Below are positions 21,858-33,228 of a stretch of 64,000 nucleotides of DNA, one piece after another (positions within the stretch are counted from its first letter, which is position 1; every line of letters starts with the position of its first letter). Location of the stretch: positions 25,270,020 through 25,334,019 of the forward strand of contig CM020620.1 in NCBI GenBank assembly GCA_009829735.1, in the 5' to 3' direction. The stretch comes from Pyropia yezoensis (Eukaryota > Rhodophyta > Bangiophyceae > Bangiales > Bangiaceae). Position numbers and translations under genes: made by a program. Below the pieces are notes generated by a model. It did no database searches. It was not told the DNA's origin and saw only the letters and a list, made by a program, of their open reading frames with translations.

Positions 21858-24224
21858 ATGTCGGACCCCCAGGTGCCCGGGGGCGAGGAAGACCTCCTGC
21901 TTGAGGAGGAGGAGGTGATGCAGGACGACGTTCTCGTCTCCGCCACCGCTGCTGAGTGCTTCCTGGCGAGCTCGTCGGACGAAGACGACCGGGTAACCGT
22001 CAGTGTGGCCCCGGAAGGCGCGCCGGGCGGGTTGTCGTCCGTGTGCAGCGGCACGACGGCTCCGTCGGGTGGCGGTCAACCGCATGTAGCGGCTGCCCCT
22101 ACTCCTACTCCTCCGGCGACCCGGATGGCTCCTGTTGCCGGTGCCGGCGCGGCTCTACCTCAAGACGGCGCAGCCGGTGTGTCGGACGGTCGTGGCGGCA
22201 CCCCAGCCGGGACGGCGGGTCAAGACGGTGCGGGTGCCCGCCCGGTTGGTAGTGTGTCCGTGGCGGCGGGTAGCGGGTCTACCCCTTCCGCCCCCGTGGT
22301 GCCCACGTCGGGCCCGGGTGGCGGCGATACTCTGTCCGCGGTGCCGCGGGCGATTGGTGGTCAAGACGTGTCTTCCCCGATGGCTGTGGACTCCGGGAGC
22401 TACTCCGTGCGGGCGCCCGCCCTTCTTCTTCCTCCTCGTCCCCGTGCGCCTACGGCACCGGCCCATCTTCCGGTGGGGCTTCCCCCGGCGGTCCCGATTC
22501 TTTCTGGTCCCGCCTGGGTTGCCCCGTTGGGTGGCGGCGTCGCCTTGGCGGCGGGTCAACCCGCCATGTCGATGTCTGACTTGGTGGCTCGGGTTTGAGG
22601 CCTAACTGTGCAGGAGTCCATCGACTCCGCTGGGCGGATGCGGGTGGACTTCTACCAGCCGAGTCACCTTGGAGGGTCCTCCCGGCGCGTCAAGTTGGAC
22701 CCGAGTTGGGAGCGGGAGTTGGTGCGGCTGGTCAACCAGCCGAATGCGGTCCGGGGGGAACATCATTGGGTCCTGAGTCAGCCGGACAACCGGCATGCGC
22801 ACCTCTCTTGCACCCGGGTAGGGCGGGGTGAATTCTTCCTCGACACCGCCTTCGGGGTTTGCGACTTGGTTTCCCGCGCGTTGCCGCGGGAGGTTGACTA
22901 CCCGGCCAGTGCTCGGGGGGTTGCGTCGTCGGCGGAGCCAGTGGTGATTGGGGAGACGGTGGGCGATACCGGCCGGTATCCCGGGTTTGAGTACTTCCCG
23001 GGGGTATCCCCGTATCTGACGTGTACGGCTCCGTACCCGCCTATGGTGGGGTTGAAGTCGGCGTCTAGCTGGCGACGCAACCATGGTGATATGGCGGATG
23101 CGTTCCGCGCCGAAATAACGTGTGCGTTGCAGACAGGTAACGGTCGCGCGCCGGTGTACACTCCCGTGCGCCCGCCTCTGTGGCAGGAGGGGTGGGAACC
23201 CGCCCCTGCTTTCCGGTTTGACACCGGCTCCTGTCTCCGATACTTCGGGAGTGTGTTGGCCTCCCGGCCGGTCCACTCGTTGCAGGGTACCTTCACCCTT
23301 GAGGTTACCCTCGGGCAGGCTTCCTCCTTCTTGCTGTCCGTCCGCCGGCTGGGGCGCCTGTTTCATCTTCCGGCGGGTGTCCGTCGGCATATCGGGCGGC
23401 TGGGCGTGGACATGATAGCTGCGAAGAACGGGTTGGCCCGGGAGTTCGAGGCCCTCCTGGCCGTTCACGATGCCGTGAACTGGGCTGGGGTGTTGGCCCT
23501 TCCCCTGTACCGGGACTCGCAGGCTGGGGCTGCCCTCTTGCCTTGTCACTCGTTGCGTATCCGGCGTACTCAGCCGGGTGAGCCCAATTGCCGTGGGTGG
23601 GCGTCCACAGAGACAGTTCCTGACCTGGGTATTCCCATGGTTATCTACGACCCTCTTCAGATCCTCGCCCCGTGGTTCGGTAACCCGATACCGGTGGCGG
23701 TTGGCCGTCGTCCCCGAGAGTGGGACTCTGCGGGTGGGGAGCGTGAGGTGTCCCGTCGTCGGGCGGAGTTCCACCGGGTTTACGGTGGAGCCCCTTCAGT
23801 GAAGTCCTACCGGGCCTCGTATCAGGCGCCACCGGCTCCGGTGGTAGCCGTGTCGGCTCCTGTGGCTCCTCTCGCTGCGACAGTGTCACCTTCCGCCCCT
23901 GTCATGCGTGACGGGGGTCCCCGTCTATGGTATGAGGGCGTTGACGCCCTCATTGCCAGCGAGATGCGGGAGTGTCTCTCTGTTAGCTGGGGGGAAATCC
24001 ACCCAGGTGCTGCGCTGGTCGGTTCCGCGCGTTACTTTGGTGGCGTGTTGGACCGCCTCCAAACAGCTCTGGGGGACGTGGAGGCTGGCCGCAGCACCCT
24101 CGTCCAGCTTTGCACCGAGGTAACTCGGGCGATTAACCGTCGCGAGATTGCCGACCGGTGGAGCATGGAGGTGTACGCGTTTACGCGTGAGTGGCCTCCC
24201 TCGGGCAGCGGGTCTACCGACTGA
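21858..24224 (+). pseudogene. Element C antisense ORF (aORF), one in-frame TGA
   Basis: It starts at ATG 21858 (CACCATGTC context) and runs 788 codons in one frame to TGA 24222-24224, with a single internal TGA at 22596-22598. The first 246 residues form an acidic then Ala/Gly/Pro/Thr-rich low-complexity region. After the TGA about 540 residues are well-mixed and globular-looking (Trp, Tyr, Arg and His-rich, for example FYQPSHLGGSSRRV, then FEYFPGVSPYLTC, then FHLPAGVRRHIGRL). No zinc finger, nuclease or polymerase motif was seen. It takes the place of the aORF in B but is not obviously alignable with it. If the TGA is read or the segments are separately expressed, this is the longest aORF here. 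Confidence 0.6.
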
Positions 24225-24671
24225 GGAGTGCCATTGTTTGTGAGGGAGAGGGACCCGGTGACCCTTACGGTGGCCCGGTAGTAGTGAGCATAAACTCATT
24301 CCCCGCTGGGGCGTTTGCATGATACCAATGCCTGCCTTTTGGGAGTACTTCGTCTGCCTTAGCCGTGGCCTGCCTCGGTTTTTTCTGGCGCCCCCAACCC
24401 ATCCTGGTTGGTTAATACTCACGAAGGTCAACCTTCCTCGGTCCGTCACTTGCCCCATGGATGAAGGCTTACTATGGCGCAAGCCTCAGGTTACTTTGAA
24501 GTTATCGGAGTTAGTCATCTCGTTTAAGTAGACTTGTGAAAGTCAGTAGCTTACTTAGTTTGCCTAAGTCCGCTCCAACTTAGTGAACCTAAGTCTTGCC
24601 GAATCCATGTGACACCCTACTTAGTAGGTATAAGCCTCACCCCCCAACAGCCGTCGGTGTCGGTTGGGTTG
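24225..24671. repeat. Convergent spacer of element C with stacked palindromes
   Basis: This is the tail-to-tail gap between the aORF (plus) and pol (minus). It holds GAAGGT-CA-ACCTTC (24423-24436), two 18-base copies of ACTTAG(T)...CCTAAGTC at 24553-24570 and 24578-24595, each able to fold on itself, and CCTACT-T-AGTAGG (24616-24628). The hairpins could mark 3' ends for both convergent transcripts. Confidence 0.6.
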
Positions 24672-26431
24672 TTACAGTAGGCGTCGTCGCCTCATGTAAG
24701 GCATGAGAAGTTGGCGGGGTATATTCGCCGCCTGTTCCCAGGTGGGTGAGTCGTATCCGTCCCACATCACCTTGACGTACCAGGGTCCTGGTAGGTCCGG
24801 GTCGGTGTGTCCGACCACGCTCTCTACTTGCTGTGGAATCCCATCCGGTCCCACCGGGTCATCTGACCGGTGGGATGTAAGAGCTTCATGTAGCAACCCA
24901 GCCGGTACCGGCTGAGGCTGTTCCGGCTTCGGAGCAGGTGTCACATCATTAAGATTGATGCGTTGTATCTCCGTATCGGAGTGCGGGATGACAGAGTGAT
25001 CATCTCTGTGTAAGATCTGGTACAGTCCCTTGACCGGTTCCATAAGCTTGTTCCCTCGGACCTTCTGGTGTCTGATGTAGACCCAGTCACCTTTTTCCAG
25101 GGTTGCGTTGTGCACCCGTCGCCGGGCGTCAAAGTTCTTCTTGTATCGAAGTTGTGTACGGTCAAGGGCACCTTTGAGCTTGGGTATCATCCACGATAGC
25201 TTGGCCAACCAAGCTAAGTGGATCCGTTCGGCCGGTCGGCCCTTCGGTATGTCATAACGAGTGCATTTGCCCGGCGGCAGCGTCAGGATACCGACGACCA
25301 TCGGCATGACCCATTCCAGTGGGGCAATGCTGGTACTCCGGTGGGGCCCGGCATTGTATGCCAGGTTCAAGACGGACAGAAGCCTGTCCCACGTCTTCGT
25401 GTGCTCCACCACATATCAATGAAGCATCTTGATGATGGTGCGGTTGAACCGCTCCACCTGTCCGTTGGATTGCGGGTGGTAGTCGGATGCCCGACGGGGT
25501 TCGATACCGAACATGCCCAGGACCCTAGTGCAGAATGCTGACGTAAGGTTTGCTCCGTTATCGGAGAGGAGTTGCTTCATTACTCCGTAAGCACTGATCC
25601 AGGGGTCAACCACTGCGTTCATGATCGTGTAGGCCGTACCGTTCGGGATTGCTACTGCCCGTGACAGCTTAGTAAAGCGGTCCGACATGACCAGGATGTA
25701 CGTGTTCCCTTCTTCCGTTACCGGAAGTGGCCCGAGTATGTCGATAGCGACTTGCTCGTGAGGCCCACCCGGGGGGAATAGTGTCATAGCGGATGCCCGC
25801 CTATGAAGACTCATCAGATTCCGTGCACACGGGTGGCATCCCCGCACTTGGTCGATTACATCGACGGCCATTGCTGGCCAGTAGAAGAACCTTCGCATTG
25901 CTGCGAACATGCGCGAGCCCCCCGAGTGTCCGGCTGTAGGGTTCTCGTGCTCTCGTTCCATGACGGCCTGTCGTAGGGACACGGGAACTACGACCTGATG
26001 CCGTCCATCGGCGTGTGCCCGCCGGTATATGAGTCCGTCTTCATTCTCGGAGAGATGCCGGCCGTGCCGGCCCGGAGGTTAGCACGATGGCGTTTACAGT
26101 CATCGTCATTGACCTGTGCCTCGCGGAAGTCCGCGAGGGTCAATGGGCACGCAAGGTGTGCCATGGTATGGTCAACCATACCTTGGGTGGCATTACCCAC
26201 CATGCACACCGGTACAACTGGGATGTCCTCGTCCACCTGTCGGGTATCCCCGCTCGGTGTATCGAGTCGCGACAGCGCGTCTCCCAGATGATGGGTAGAG
26301 CCGGCCTTATATATGGTCCGGTAGTCGTGCTCGGCCATCTTCAGCCTCCACCGGGCTAGCCGACCGTGGCTCTCGGAATCCTTGTCACCAAGGTTCAGAA
26401 GCCATCGTAAGGGTTCGTATTCGGACCTTAC
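24672..26431 (-). pseudogene. pol: Element C pol: RNase H end, integrase, chromodomain
   Basis: Read on minus from 26431 it continues the RNase H frame that stops at the B insertion (RSEYEPLRWLLN, then HGRLARWRLKM). It then enters the integrase zinc finger (about 25950-25800), the core (MSDRFTK, LLSDNGANLTS, SNGQVERFNRT) and a chromodomain-like C-terminus (YVKVMWDGYDSPTWEQAANI, about 24770-24700). There is a one-base frame change near 26040 and TGA at 25416. It ends near 24672, facing the aORF. Confidence 0.75.
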
Positions 26432-26900
26432 TGTGGCAAAAACCACAAGCACACACGGCACCCAAGTTGGGGCGGTGTGCTAGGGCTGCCTCCCGTGTCG
26501 AGGGAACCGGAAGAAGTGCAAGTCGCACACACTCTGTCCCTGTTGTGGGGCAAACCCCCCACGGACAAACAAGAGGATGGTGTGTGGTCAAACAGTTTCT
26601 TGGTCGGGACGGGGACGCAGGGCCAAGCCCCGCTGTCCCTCCCCTTATCCCCCCAGGGTCCACTCAGAATCTCGCCACTCAGAATCTCCCACCCCAGCAC
26701 CTGCCCACCGGGCCACACGAAAATTCAAGACGATAAATGCAGAAAACCCTCAAATCCAAGTTGGATTTACTACTAAGCTAACTATCCCAAACTTAGGGAA
26801 TATGGACCCAAATGCAGGGGGAGGAACGGATCAGGCTAGTGGCCTGCCGCCCCTTGCATGGCACGTGTTGCCCCCCTACCTGGGGGTCAATACTGCCACA
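26432..26900 (-). repeat. Element B 3' LTR
   Basis: It begins TGTGGCA and ends TGCCACA on plus, giving a 7-base terminal inverted repeat. It is the same length as the copy at 35290-35758. On the antisense strand this LTR lies about 340 bases upstream of the aORF and could supply its promoter. Confidence 0.9.
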
Positions 26901-26915
26901 CTCCCCTCTCCTCAG
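26901..26915 (-). promoter_or_regulatory. Element B polypurine tract
   Basis: On minus it reads CTGAGGAGAGGGGAG directly before the 3' LTR. This fixes the sense strand of B as minus, so the aORF on plus is truly antisense. Confidence 0.7.
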
Positions 26916-27238
26916 TTCCGACCGACCCGGTCGGCCCTGTGAGGGGGTGCGTAAACGCACGTCTCGGCGTTGGGGGCGCGACTTGCTGTCCCCCAGCGTG
27001 TACGTAACGCGGACGTGGAGGCGGTCACGTTGACCGCCCCTCTCCTCAAGCTTGCCCACTCGGCAGCTTGCTTTCTTGAGTTCACACTTCACCTTCACCA
27101 CCACCTCCCTTTCACTTTCCACTGGGCCGCCCCACGCTGGGGAGGCCACCCGTATACCCACGATCCGAGTCCCCCTCAACTCGAGGCGGGTCTCGTGCTG
27201 CGATAGCCAGAGCGTCTCTCCCCAACTTGGGGAGAGTC

Positions 27239-29155
27239 ATGGCGACTCCGGGAGTGGAGACGGACTCTCTTGACGAGCGCATGGAGAACACCTCCTACGG
27301 TGCCGCACCCGCCGGGACTTCCGGCGGGGGCTCCGCGATCGCTCCGGGGGATGGGACTCCCGCGTCACCCGGCTTTGGGTTGACGGCGGGATCTCCCCCG
27401 GAGGCGGGACAAGTTGTCCCGCGTGAGGCCTTGGGGCGGTGGTTTTACCCCGCTTGGCCTCTTTATGAGGAGGGGTTGACTGTTCTTCGCTGTGGCCGAC
27501 TTGGCGCAGCGATGGGCCGGGTATGGGACCGCCTACGGGAGAAGTATCCCCGTAGGGTCGGGTTCCCGGCCGGCTTCAGGACGGACCAGTTTTCCTTCCT
27601 GGACGACGAGGAGGTTGAAGACGTCCAACGTGCCAAGGCCGTGGTGGACCGCGGGGGAACTATCCCGGGTCCCGGCGACTTGCCGACCTTCACGTGGGAC
27701 GCTGTGGCAACTCGCCCACCGTACCTCCACGAGGCCGATCCGCACACTCATCACTTTGATGTGCGGATGGAGAAAGACTTCTGGCGAGGTCCCTACTTGG
27801 TGACCTCGGCTCAACTTGAGTTTCCTCAACAGTCTGCTGCCAGTAAGGAGCAGTACTATCCGAAGAAGCCCGAGTGGTGGCCTCAAGTTGAGATCCCCTA
27901 CGGGTTCCCTGCGTTGTTGCCACGGTTGCTTGACCACTTCGGTTCCGTCATGTTGACGGCTGCCCCTGATCACCTGGTGTGGGCCATGTTGGCCACGCAG
28001 TGGCTCCTCGAGGTCATGTCGACCTGGGTGTCTTGTGTTCAGCGGCGGGGGATGCTCTGGCATCTCCCCCTCCGGCTCATCCAGGGTTTGGAACAGCTCA
28101 CCCCTCAGCTAGTTGCTGAGGGGTGCTCATCAGGACAACTCACTCTACTTGAGGAGATGCTCCGCCTCCACAAGTTTATCGAGTGGGAGAGCATCGAGCA
28201 CAAGTTGCGCCGCCCCACTCGTGGGCCCAAGGACGATGGCGCACTTCGCCAGTTCGTGTGGGTCGCTCGTGAAATTCACGACGGCCGTGTGCTCCTACGA
28301 GAGGGGTTGGGCATCGGGGACTACCCGTAAGCCCCGGGGGTGGATCGCCACACTGCGCCACCCACGGACAAGGCCATAGTTATGGCCGTGCCCTCATATG
28401 ATGACCATATGACTCAACCCACTGCGGGGGCCCCAAGTCGGGGTCGCAGTTACACCCGGGTCCCGCCACCTCGGCGTGCCCCTCCGCTTCCTCCTGTCCC
28501 CTACCAGCCGCACGGGGACATACCGACTAGCGTGGCCGTTGAGTCGTCCACCCCGGTGTCCCCCAACTTGAGGGCCACCCTCCTGACGGTATACCCCAAG
28601 TTGGTACTGCCGGCCACGCCCTTGACCTCCGAGATGATGATCACCACGTTGGTGCGCACCATTTCCTGGTTGGCCGCGTCGACCGCAACCCTTCAAAGTC
28701 TCGAGACTCCTCAACTTGAGGAGCGCGTTCGTACTGCAGTGGCGACCGCGAGTTGCGAGTCGGTGGCGGAGTTTATGACGGCCGAGTTGGCTCGCATTGA
28801 AGCTATTATGCCCCAGCCAGCCCCACTTGGGCTTGGCAAACGTCGCGCGAGCCGGGCATACTCGCCTCCTCGCCGTCGTCGCCGACGCTCCCGGCGCTCT
28901 CCCTCCGTGTCGGAAGACGAGTTGTCTCATTCCGTCTCGGAGTCCTCTACCCCGTCGGAGACGGAGCCGGTCCGGCGTCTGCGTCGCCAACTTGCGCGCA
29001 AGACTAAACAGAAGGGCAGCCGCGGTCGTCGCCACTTGCGCGACCGTGAGGGGCGCGGCGGTTCTGACTTGGAGCCGCCGGCCCCTCCGACTGGTGAAGA
29101 GCGTTATCGCCGGGGGTCTCGCCGCTCGCCTAGTTGGCAGCTGCCTTTGTTGTGA
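27239..29155 (+). CDS. Element B antisense ORF (aORF) with Arg/Ser-rich tail, split by TAA
   Basis: The ATG at 27239 follows a perfect palindrome with 10-base arms (27216-27236). The first part (27239-28330, 363 codons) has a Gly/Pro/Ser-rich leader and a conserved body containing PAWPLYEEGLTV, TWDAVATRPPY, HTHHFDVRMEKD, PEWWPQVE, a Leu/Trp-rich stretch (WAMLATQWLLEVMSTW) and QLTPQLVAEG. TAA at 28328-28330 ends it. The same frame then continues to TGA 29153-29155 with a Pro-rich linker, a helical stretch (LTSEMMITTLVRTISWL) and an RS/Arg-rich tail resembling SR-type nuclear proteins. The TAA is shared with fragment E, while A has Tyr there. Function unknown; a nuclear RNA- or DNA-binding role is only a guess from the tail. 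Confidence 0.6.
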
Positions 29156-29244
29156 GAGTGTGAGGGTTAGGGCTGTAGTTAAAAGCCACTCTGCGTACCA
29201 CTTCGACTTGAAGCACTCTCTTGGCACTGCTGCTCGGCCTTCCC

Positions 29245-32200
29245 TCACGTTGAGGGAGGGCTGTTAGGGTCTATCTCATTCCGGGCACAGTATGCCCGGA
29301 CCTTCTCAGCAGGAAGGTCCTCCACATACTCCCATGTATCGTCCTTGGCTTTGTAGCCAAACCAACGCACCCTCAACATGAGGCGGTCAGTGTCTTCATC
29401 CCATCCGTGGTCGATGAACTTATCGAACACGTACTCCTGTGGGCCCTGTTTTGCCGCAGGCAGTGAGGGGAGGCGCCACGATTCCAACGCACGCGCCCGA
29501 GCTGGGTCGCCTGCAGGCGGTGGTGCAACTTTGACCACGTCCTGTCCGTTCACTGTGCGGACCCCATCGTCACTTTCGATGGTGAAGCGCCGCCCATCAG
29601 TACGAAGGACCTGGTACGGTCCCTTCGTCTGGAATACCAGCTTACCCCCAGTTGGGGTGTGCGAGTGTACCAGCACCCAGTCACCCTGCTCGGGGACATG
29701 CTTAGCATTGCGCACCTTTTTGTCCAAGGTACGCTTGTAGCGCTTTTGTGCTTTGTCCACCTCAGCTCTGACTTTAGGGATGAGGTGTTCCAGCCTAGCA
29801 GCGAACTCCGCCTTACTCTCAGTAGGAGTAGGCGTACTGCCACTACCCTCCCCAGTTGGGAGCGACCGCCGCACGGCAATAGACCGCACACGACGGGGGG
29901 TCACAAAAGCGAGGGGTACTTCCCCGGTAGATGAGTGAACCTGTGAATTGTAGGCAGTAGTAAGGATAGAAATGTATTGGTCCCACGTCTTCACGTGCTC
30001 ACTCACATAGTGGCGCAGCTACCTAACAATAGTTTTGTTGAAGCGCTCCACCTGCCCATTAGTTTGTGGGTGGTAGGGGGTGGCATAGTTTGCCCGCACC
30101 TCCAACATATCCAGCACTCCCTGAAACAGTACAGACGCAAATTGCGGTCCATTGTCCGATAGTGTACTATCTGGGATGCCGTACGCGGCAACCCAGTGAT
30201 CTAGGAAGGCTGACACGACCGACATGGCCGTGATCTCTGCCAGTGGGATCGCTCGCGTAAGTTTCGTGAAGCGGTCGGAGGTGACCAGGAGGTACTGGTT
30301 GCCCTCCTCGGTCACTGGCAGTGGCCAAAGGATGTCCATCGCCAACGCGGCGAAGGGCTCCTTGGCCGGGAACAATAGCATAGCCGTACTAGGCCGCCGT
30401 TCCATCAGACGGTTCTGTGCACAACTTGTGCAGGCAGCCACCCAACTGTAGATGTCCACCACCATGGACGGCCAGTAGTACCTGGTCCTCAGGGTCTGGT
30501 ACAGTTTACTAGACCCCAGGTGTCCACCCGTGGGAGCGTTGTGCTCCCTCTCAAGGATACTGTCCTTGAGGGATGCGGGGACGACAAGTTGTTCAGTCCC
30601 CTGTAATACCCCCCTCCTCATGAGGAGGCCATCATCTCCCAGAAAGAAGCGCGTCTCAACCACCGTATCCAATGTATCCCTCTGCGACTTGCAGAAGGGA
30701 TCCTCGGCCTGGGCCTTCACCACCTCGTCCAGGGACAGGGGCAAGTACTTCTTGTTCCCTGGCGCCTCGGGGTTCAACGCCTGACCCGAGCGCGTGACTA
30801 CCCCCACGATGGGGATGTCCTCATCGACTGGGTTAGTGTCCAGCCCCTCGGTGGGTACCCGAGAGAGGCCATCGGCAAGGGCATGTTGCCTGCCAGGTCG
30901 GTACTCAATGTCAAAGTTGAAGGGTGCCAGTCGCACCCTCCACCGGTTGAGACGAGTGTTCGTACAGTCCGTCTTGAAGATAAACTGTAACGCGCGGTGG
31001 TCACAGCGGATGAGGAACTTCTCACCCTCTAGGTAGTGACGAAGTGACGTCACCGCCCATACCACTGCGAGTCCTTCCAACTCGGTGACTCCGTAGTTCT
31101 TCTCGGCCGAGTTCAGCCCCTTACTGTAGTATCCCACCGGCAAGTACTCCTTGTCCAGCTGCTGCTGAAGCAACACACAACCAAGTTGGTCGTAGCTAGC
31201 GTCCACATCCAGGATGTAGTGGCCTCCCAACCTGGGAATTGCCAAGATGGGGGGCTTCAGCAGAAGGTCCCGAAGAGCCTCAAAGGATTCCTGCTCCACC
31301 CGACTTGGGGGAGGCAGGTTCTTCGGTAGCGTTGAGCTCACTAACTCATTCAACGGTTTCGCCACCTTGGCGAAGCCCTTGGTGAAACGTCGGTACACGT
31401 TACACATGCCGAGGAAGCTCCTCATCTGGGTCTGGGTCCGGGGGTACTGAGCCTTACGAATGGCCCTCAAGTTCTTCTCGTTAACACTGAGACGCCCCGG
31501 ATGGACGACATGTCCCAAGTACTCCACCTCTTGAGTGAAGAGGTGGCACTTACTCGCCTTCAGTGACACACCGGCGTCAGCAAGTAGCTTGAACACCTGG
31601 CCAAGATGGCCAATGTGTTCCTCCGGACTTCGGGAGAACACAATGATGTCGTCTAGGTACACAAGACAGATCTGCCACCGTACTCCGGCCAGAATCATGT
31701 CCATAGCGCGCTGGAAAGTTGCCGGCGCGTTACACGGACCGAACGGTAGGCGCTTGCACTGGTCGGTACCACAGTGACAGGTAAAGGTAGTTTTATGCCT
31801 GTCCTCCGGGGCAATGGGAATTTGCCAGTACCCCGCGTTACAGTCCAGGGTAGAGAACACGTTTGCCTCCCCCAGAGAGTCCAGACAGTCATCCATCCTA
31901 GGTAGGGGATAACTGTCCTTCACCGTGCTCTCGTTGAGCTTTCGGTAGTCGATACAAAACCGGGGGGTCCCATCAACTTTCGGGACTATAACCACCGGAC
32001 TCGCCCACTCGGCGTTGCTGGCCTCGATCACATCGAGGGCCTCCATGCGAGCAACTTGCTCCTTAACGAGGGCCCTTGAACGAGGTCCTCCCCTATACGG
32101 TTGTTGGCGTATAGGGGGTGCACCGGGCTTCAACTCGATCCGGTGTTGGGTAGCTCTCATGAGTCCCAATTGACCATCCCACAACTTGTGATATTGGTCC

Positions 32201-33228
32201 AAGAGGCGTTCAACTTGAACCCTCAACCTGGGGGGAACACCCTCCATGTTCACATGGGGCCGAGGAGAGGTGGCCGACTTGGCTTGATGCTTCTCCTTTC
32301 CGGACTTCGGGTCGCTACTTGCGCCCGCGTTGAGGGTGACCGCTACTACCGGTCCCTCATGTTGGTCAATATAGCCGAACTTGGCTCCCGACTTGAAGTA
32401 CTTGGGCGTCGGACTCAGGTTCATCACCTGGATCCTCCACGGGACTCCGGCTTTGGAGTCCATCGTGCCAAGGGCAACATGCACTTGGTGCTTGCGAGCA
32501 AGACGGGGGTTAGGGTGCACCAACCCGTTCCCCGAAAAATCAGTTACAACGTCAACGTGCGCCACCGAGTTGGGGGGCAACGTGACTTTGCGGGCTAAAC
32601 GCAGGGTAGCAGTAAACCCTTCCCTCACAGAGCAAACAGGCTTCGACTGTGAGACTGTCACAGGAGCCACAGACTTTCCCTTACCAAGGATGGGGATAGT
32701 CTCCCCATTCATCAACTTGACCCAGTACTCGGGGCCACAGATCAAAGGCACTTGTGTTACGACATAAGGGGTACCCAGAAGCAGGGGTACCGATATATTC
32801 TCAACTACACCATAGGTCACGTCGACCTCATGGGTCCCCAACCTAGTTGGTAGGGTCACGGCACCAACGATGGGAAGTACCCCACCATTGATGTCAATCA
32901 TATGGTCAGCCTTGGACCTCCAGCGTTGGAGCTTCACCTCCTTTGGTAATAGCGACTTGCGTATCAAGGAGGCACCTGACCCGGTATCAAGCACGATACG
33001 GGCACAACAGGCGCGGCCGGGGGCAAGTTGCACCCGTCCAGCCACCTGGAAGTTCTCACCCGTCAGCACCGCGATGACCCGACGTGGGTTTACGTTCTTG
33101 GGGAGTCCCACCCGAGGTGGGCGGACTCCCTTAGGTCGCCGCAGTGTCCGGCACGGTTGGTTCGTCCTCCTGGCCCACTTGGCCGAGGCTGCCGTTGTGA
33201 GCTTCGGACGGCCAGCTCCAACGGTCAT
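29245..33228 (-). CDS. pol: Element B pol: protease, RT, RNase H, integrase, chromodomain (one TAG)
   Basis: It starts at ATG 33228, which overlaps the gag stop as ATGA. It has 1327 codons in one frame, with a single TAG at 30019-30021 (codon 1070) where A has Tyr. Domains: aspartic protease LDTGSG (D81), RT with FCIDYRKLNE and YLDD (524-527), RNase H VDAS (D676), integrase HHCC finger from about 896, and core residues D965, D1025 and E1061. Then comes a basic region and a chromodomain-like end from about 1280 (VRWFGYKAKDDTWEYVEDL). The terminal chromodomain identifies a chromovirus, whose chromodomain is thought to guide integration. The TAG removes the C-terminal end of integrase and the chromodomain unless suppressed. 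Confidence 0.85.

Larger units (their letters stand above)
20907..26431 (-). mobile_element. Element C (3' half): chromovirus with a large antisense ORF
   Basis: It is inserted in element A pol; the A/B alignment breaks at 20906. It contains a 3' LTR, PPT, plus-strand aORF and the minus-strand 3' part of pol. It is interrupted at 26431 by element B and continues at 35764. The flanking five bases are AATAG (20902-20906). Its 5' LTR and gag are missing because the other fragment ends at 37197. Confidence 0.8.

Noticed and set aside
26432..26900. LTR open frames of 60-110 codons in A, B and E
   Set aside because: They are conserved only because the LTRs are near-identical and have no start context or domain.
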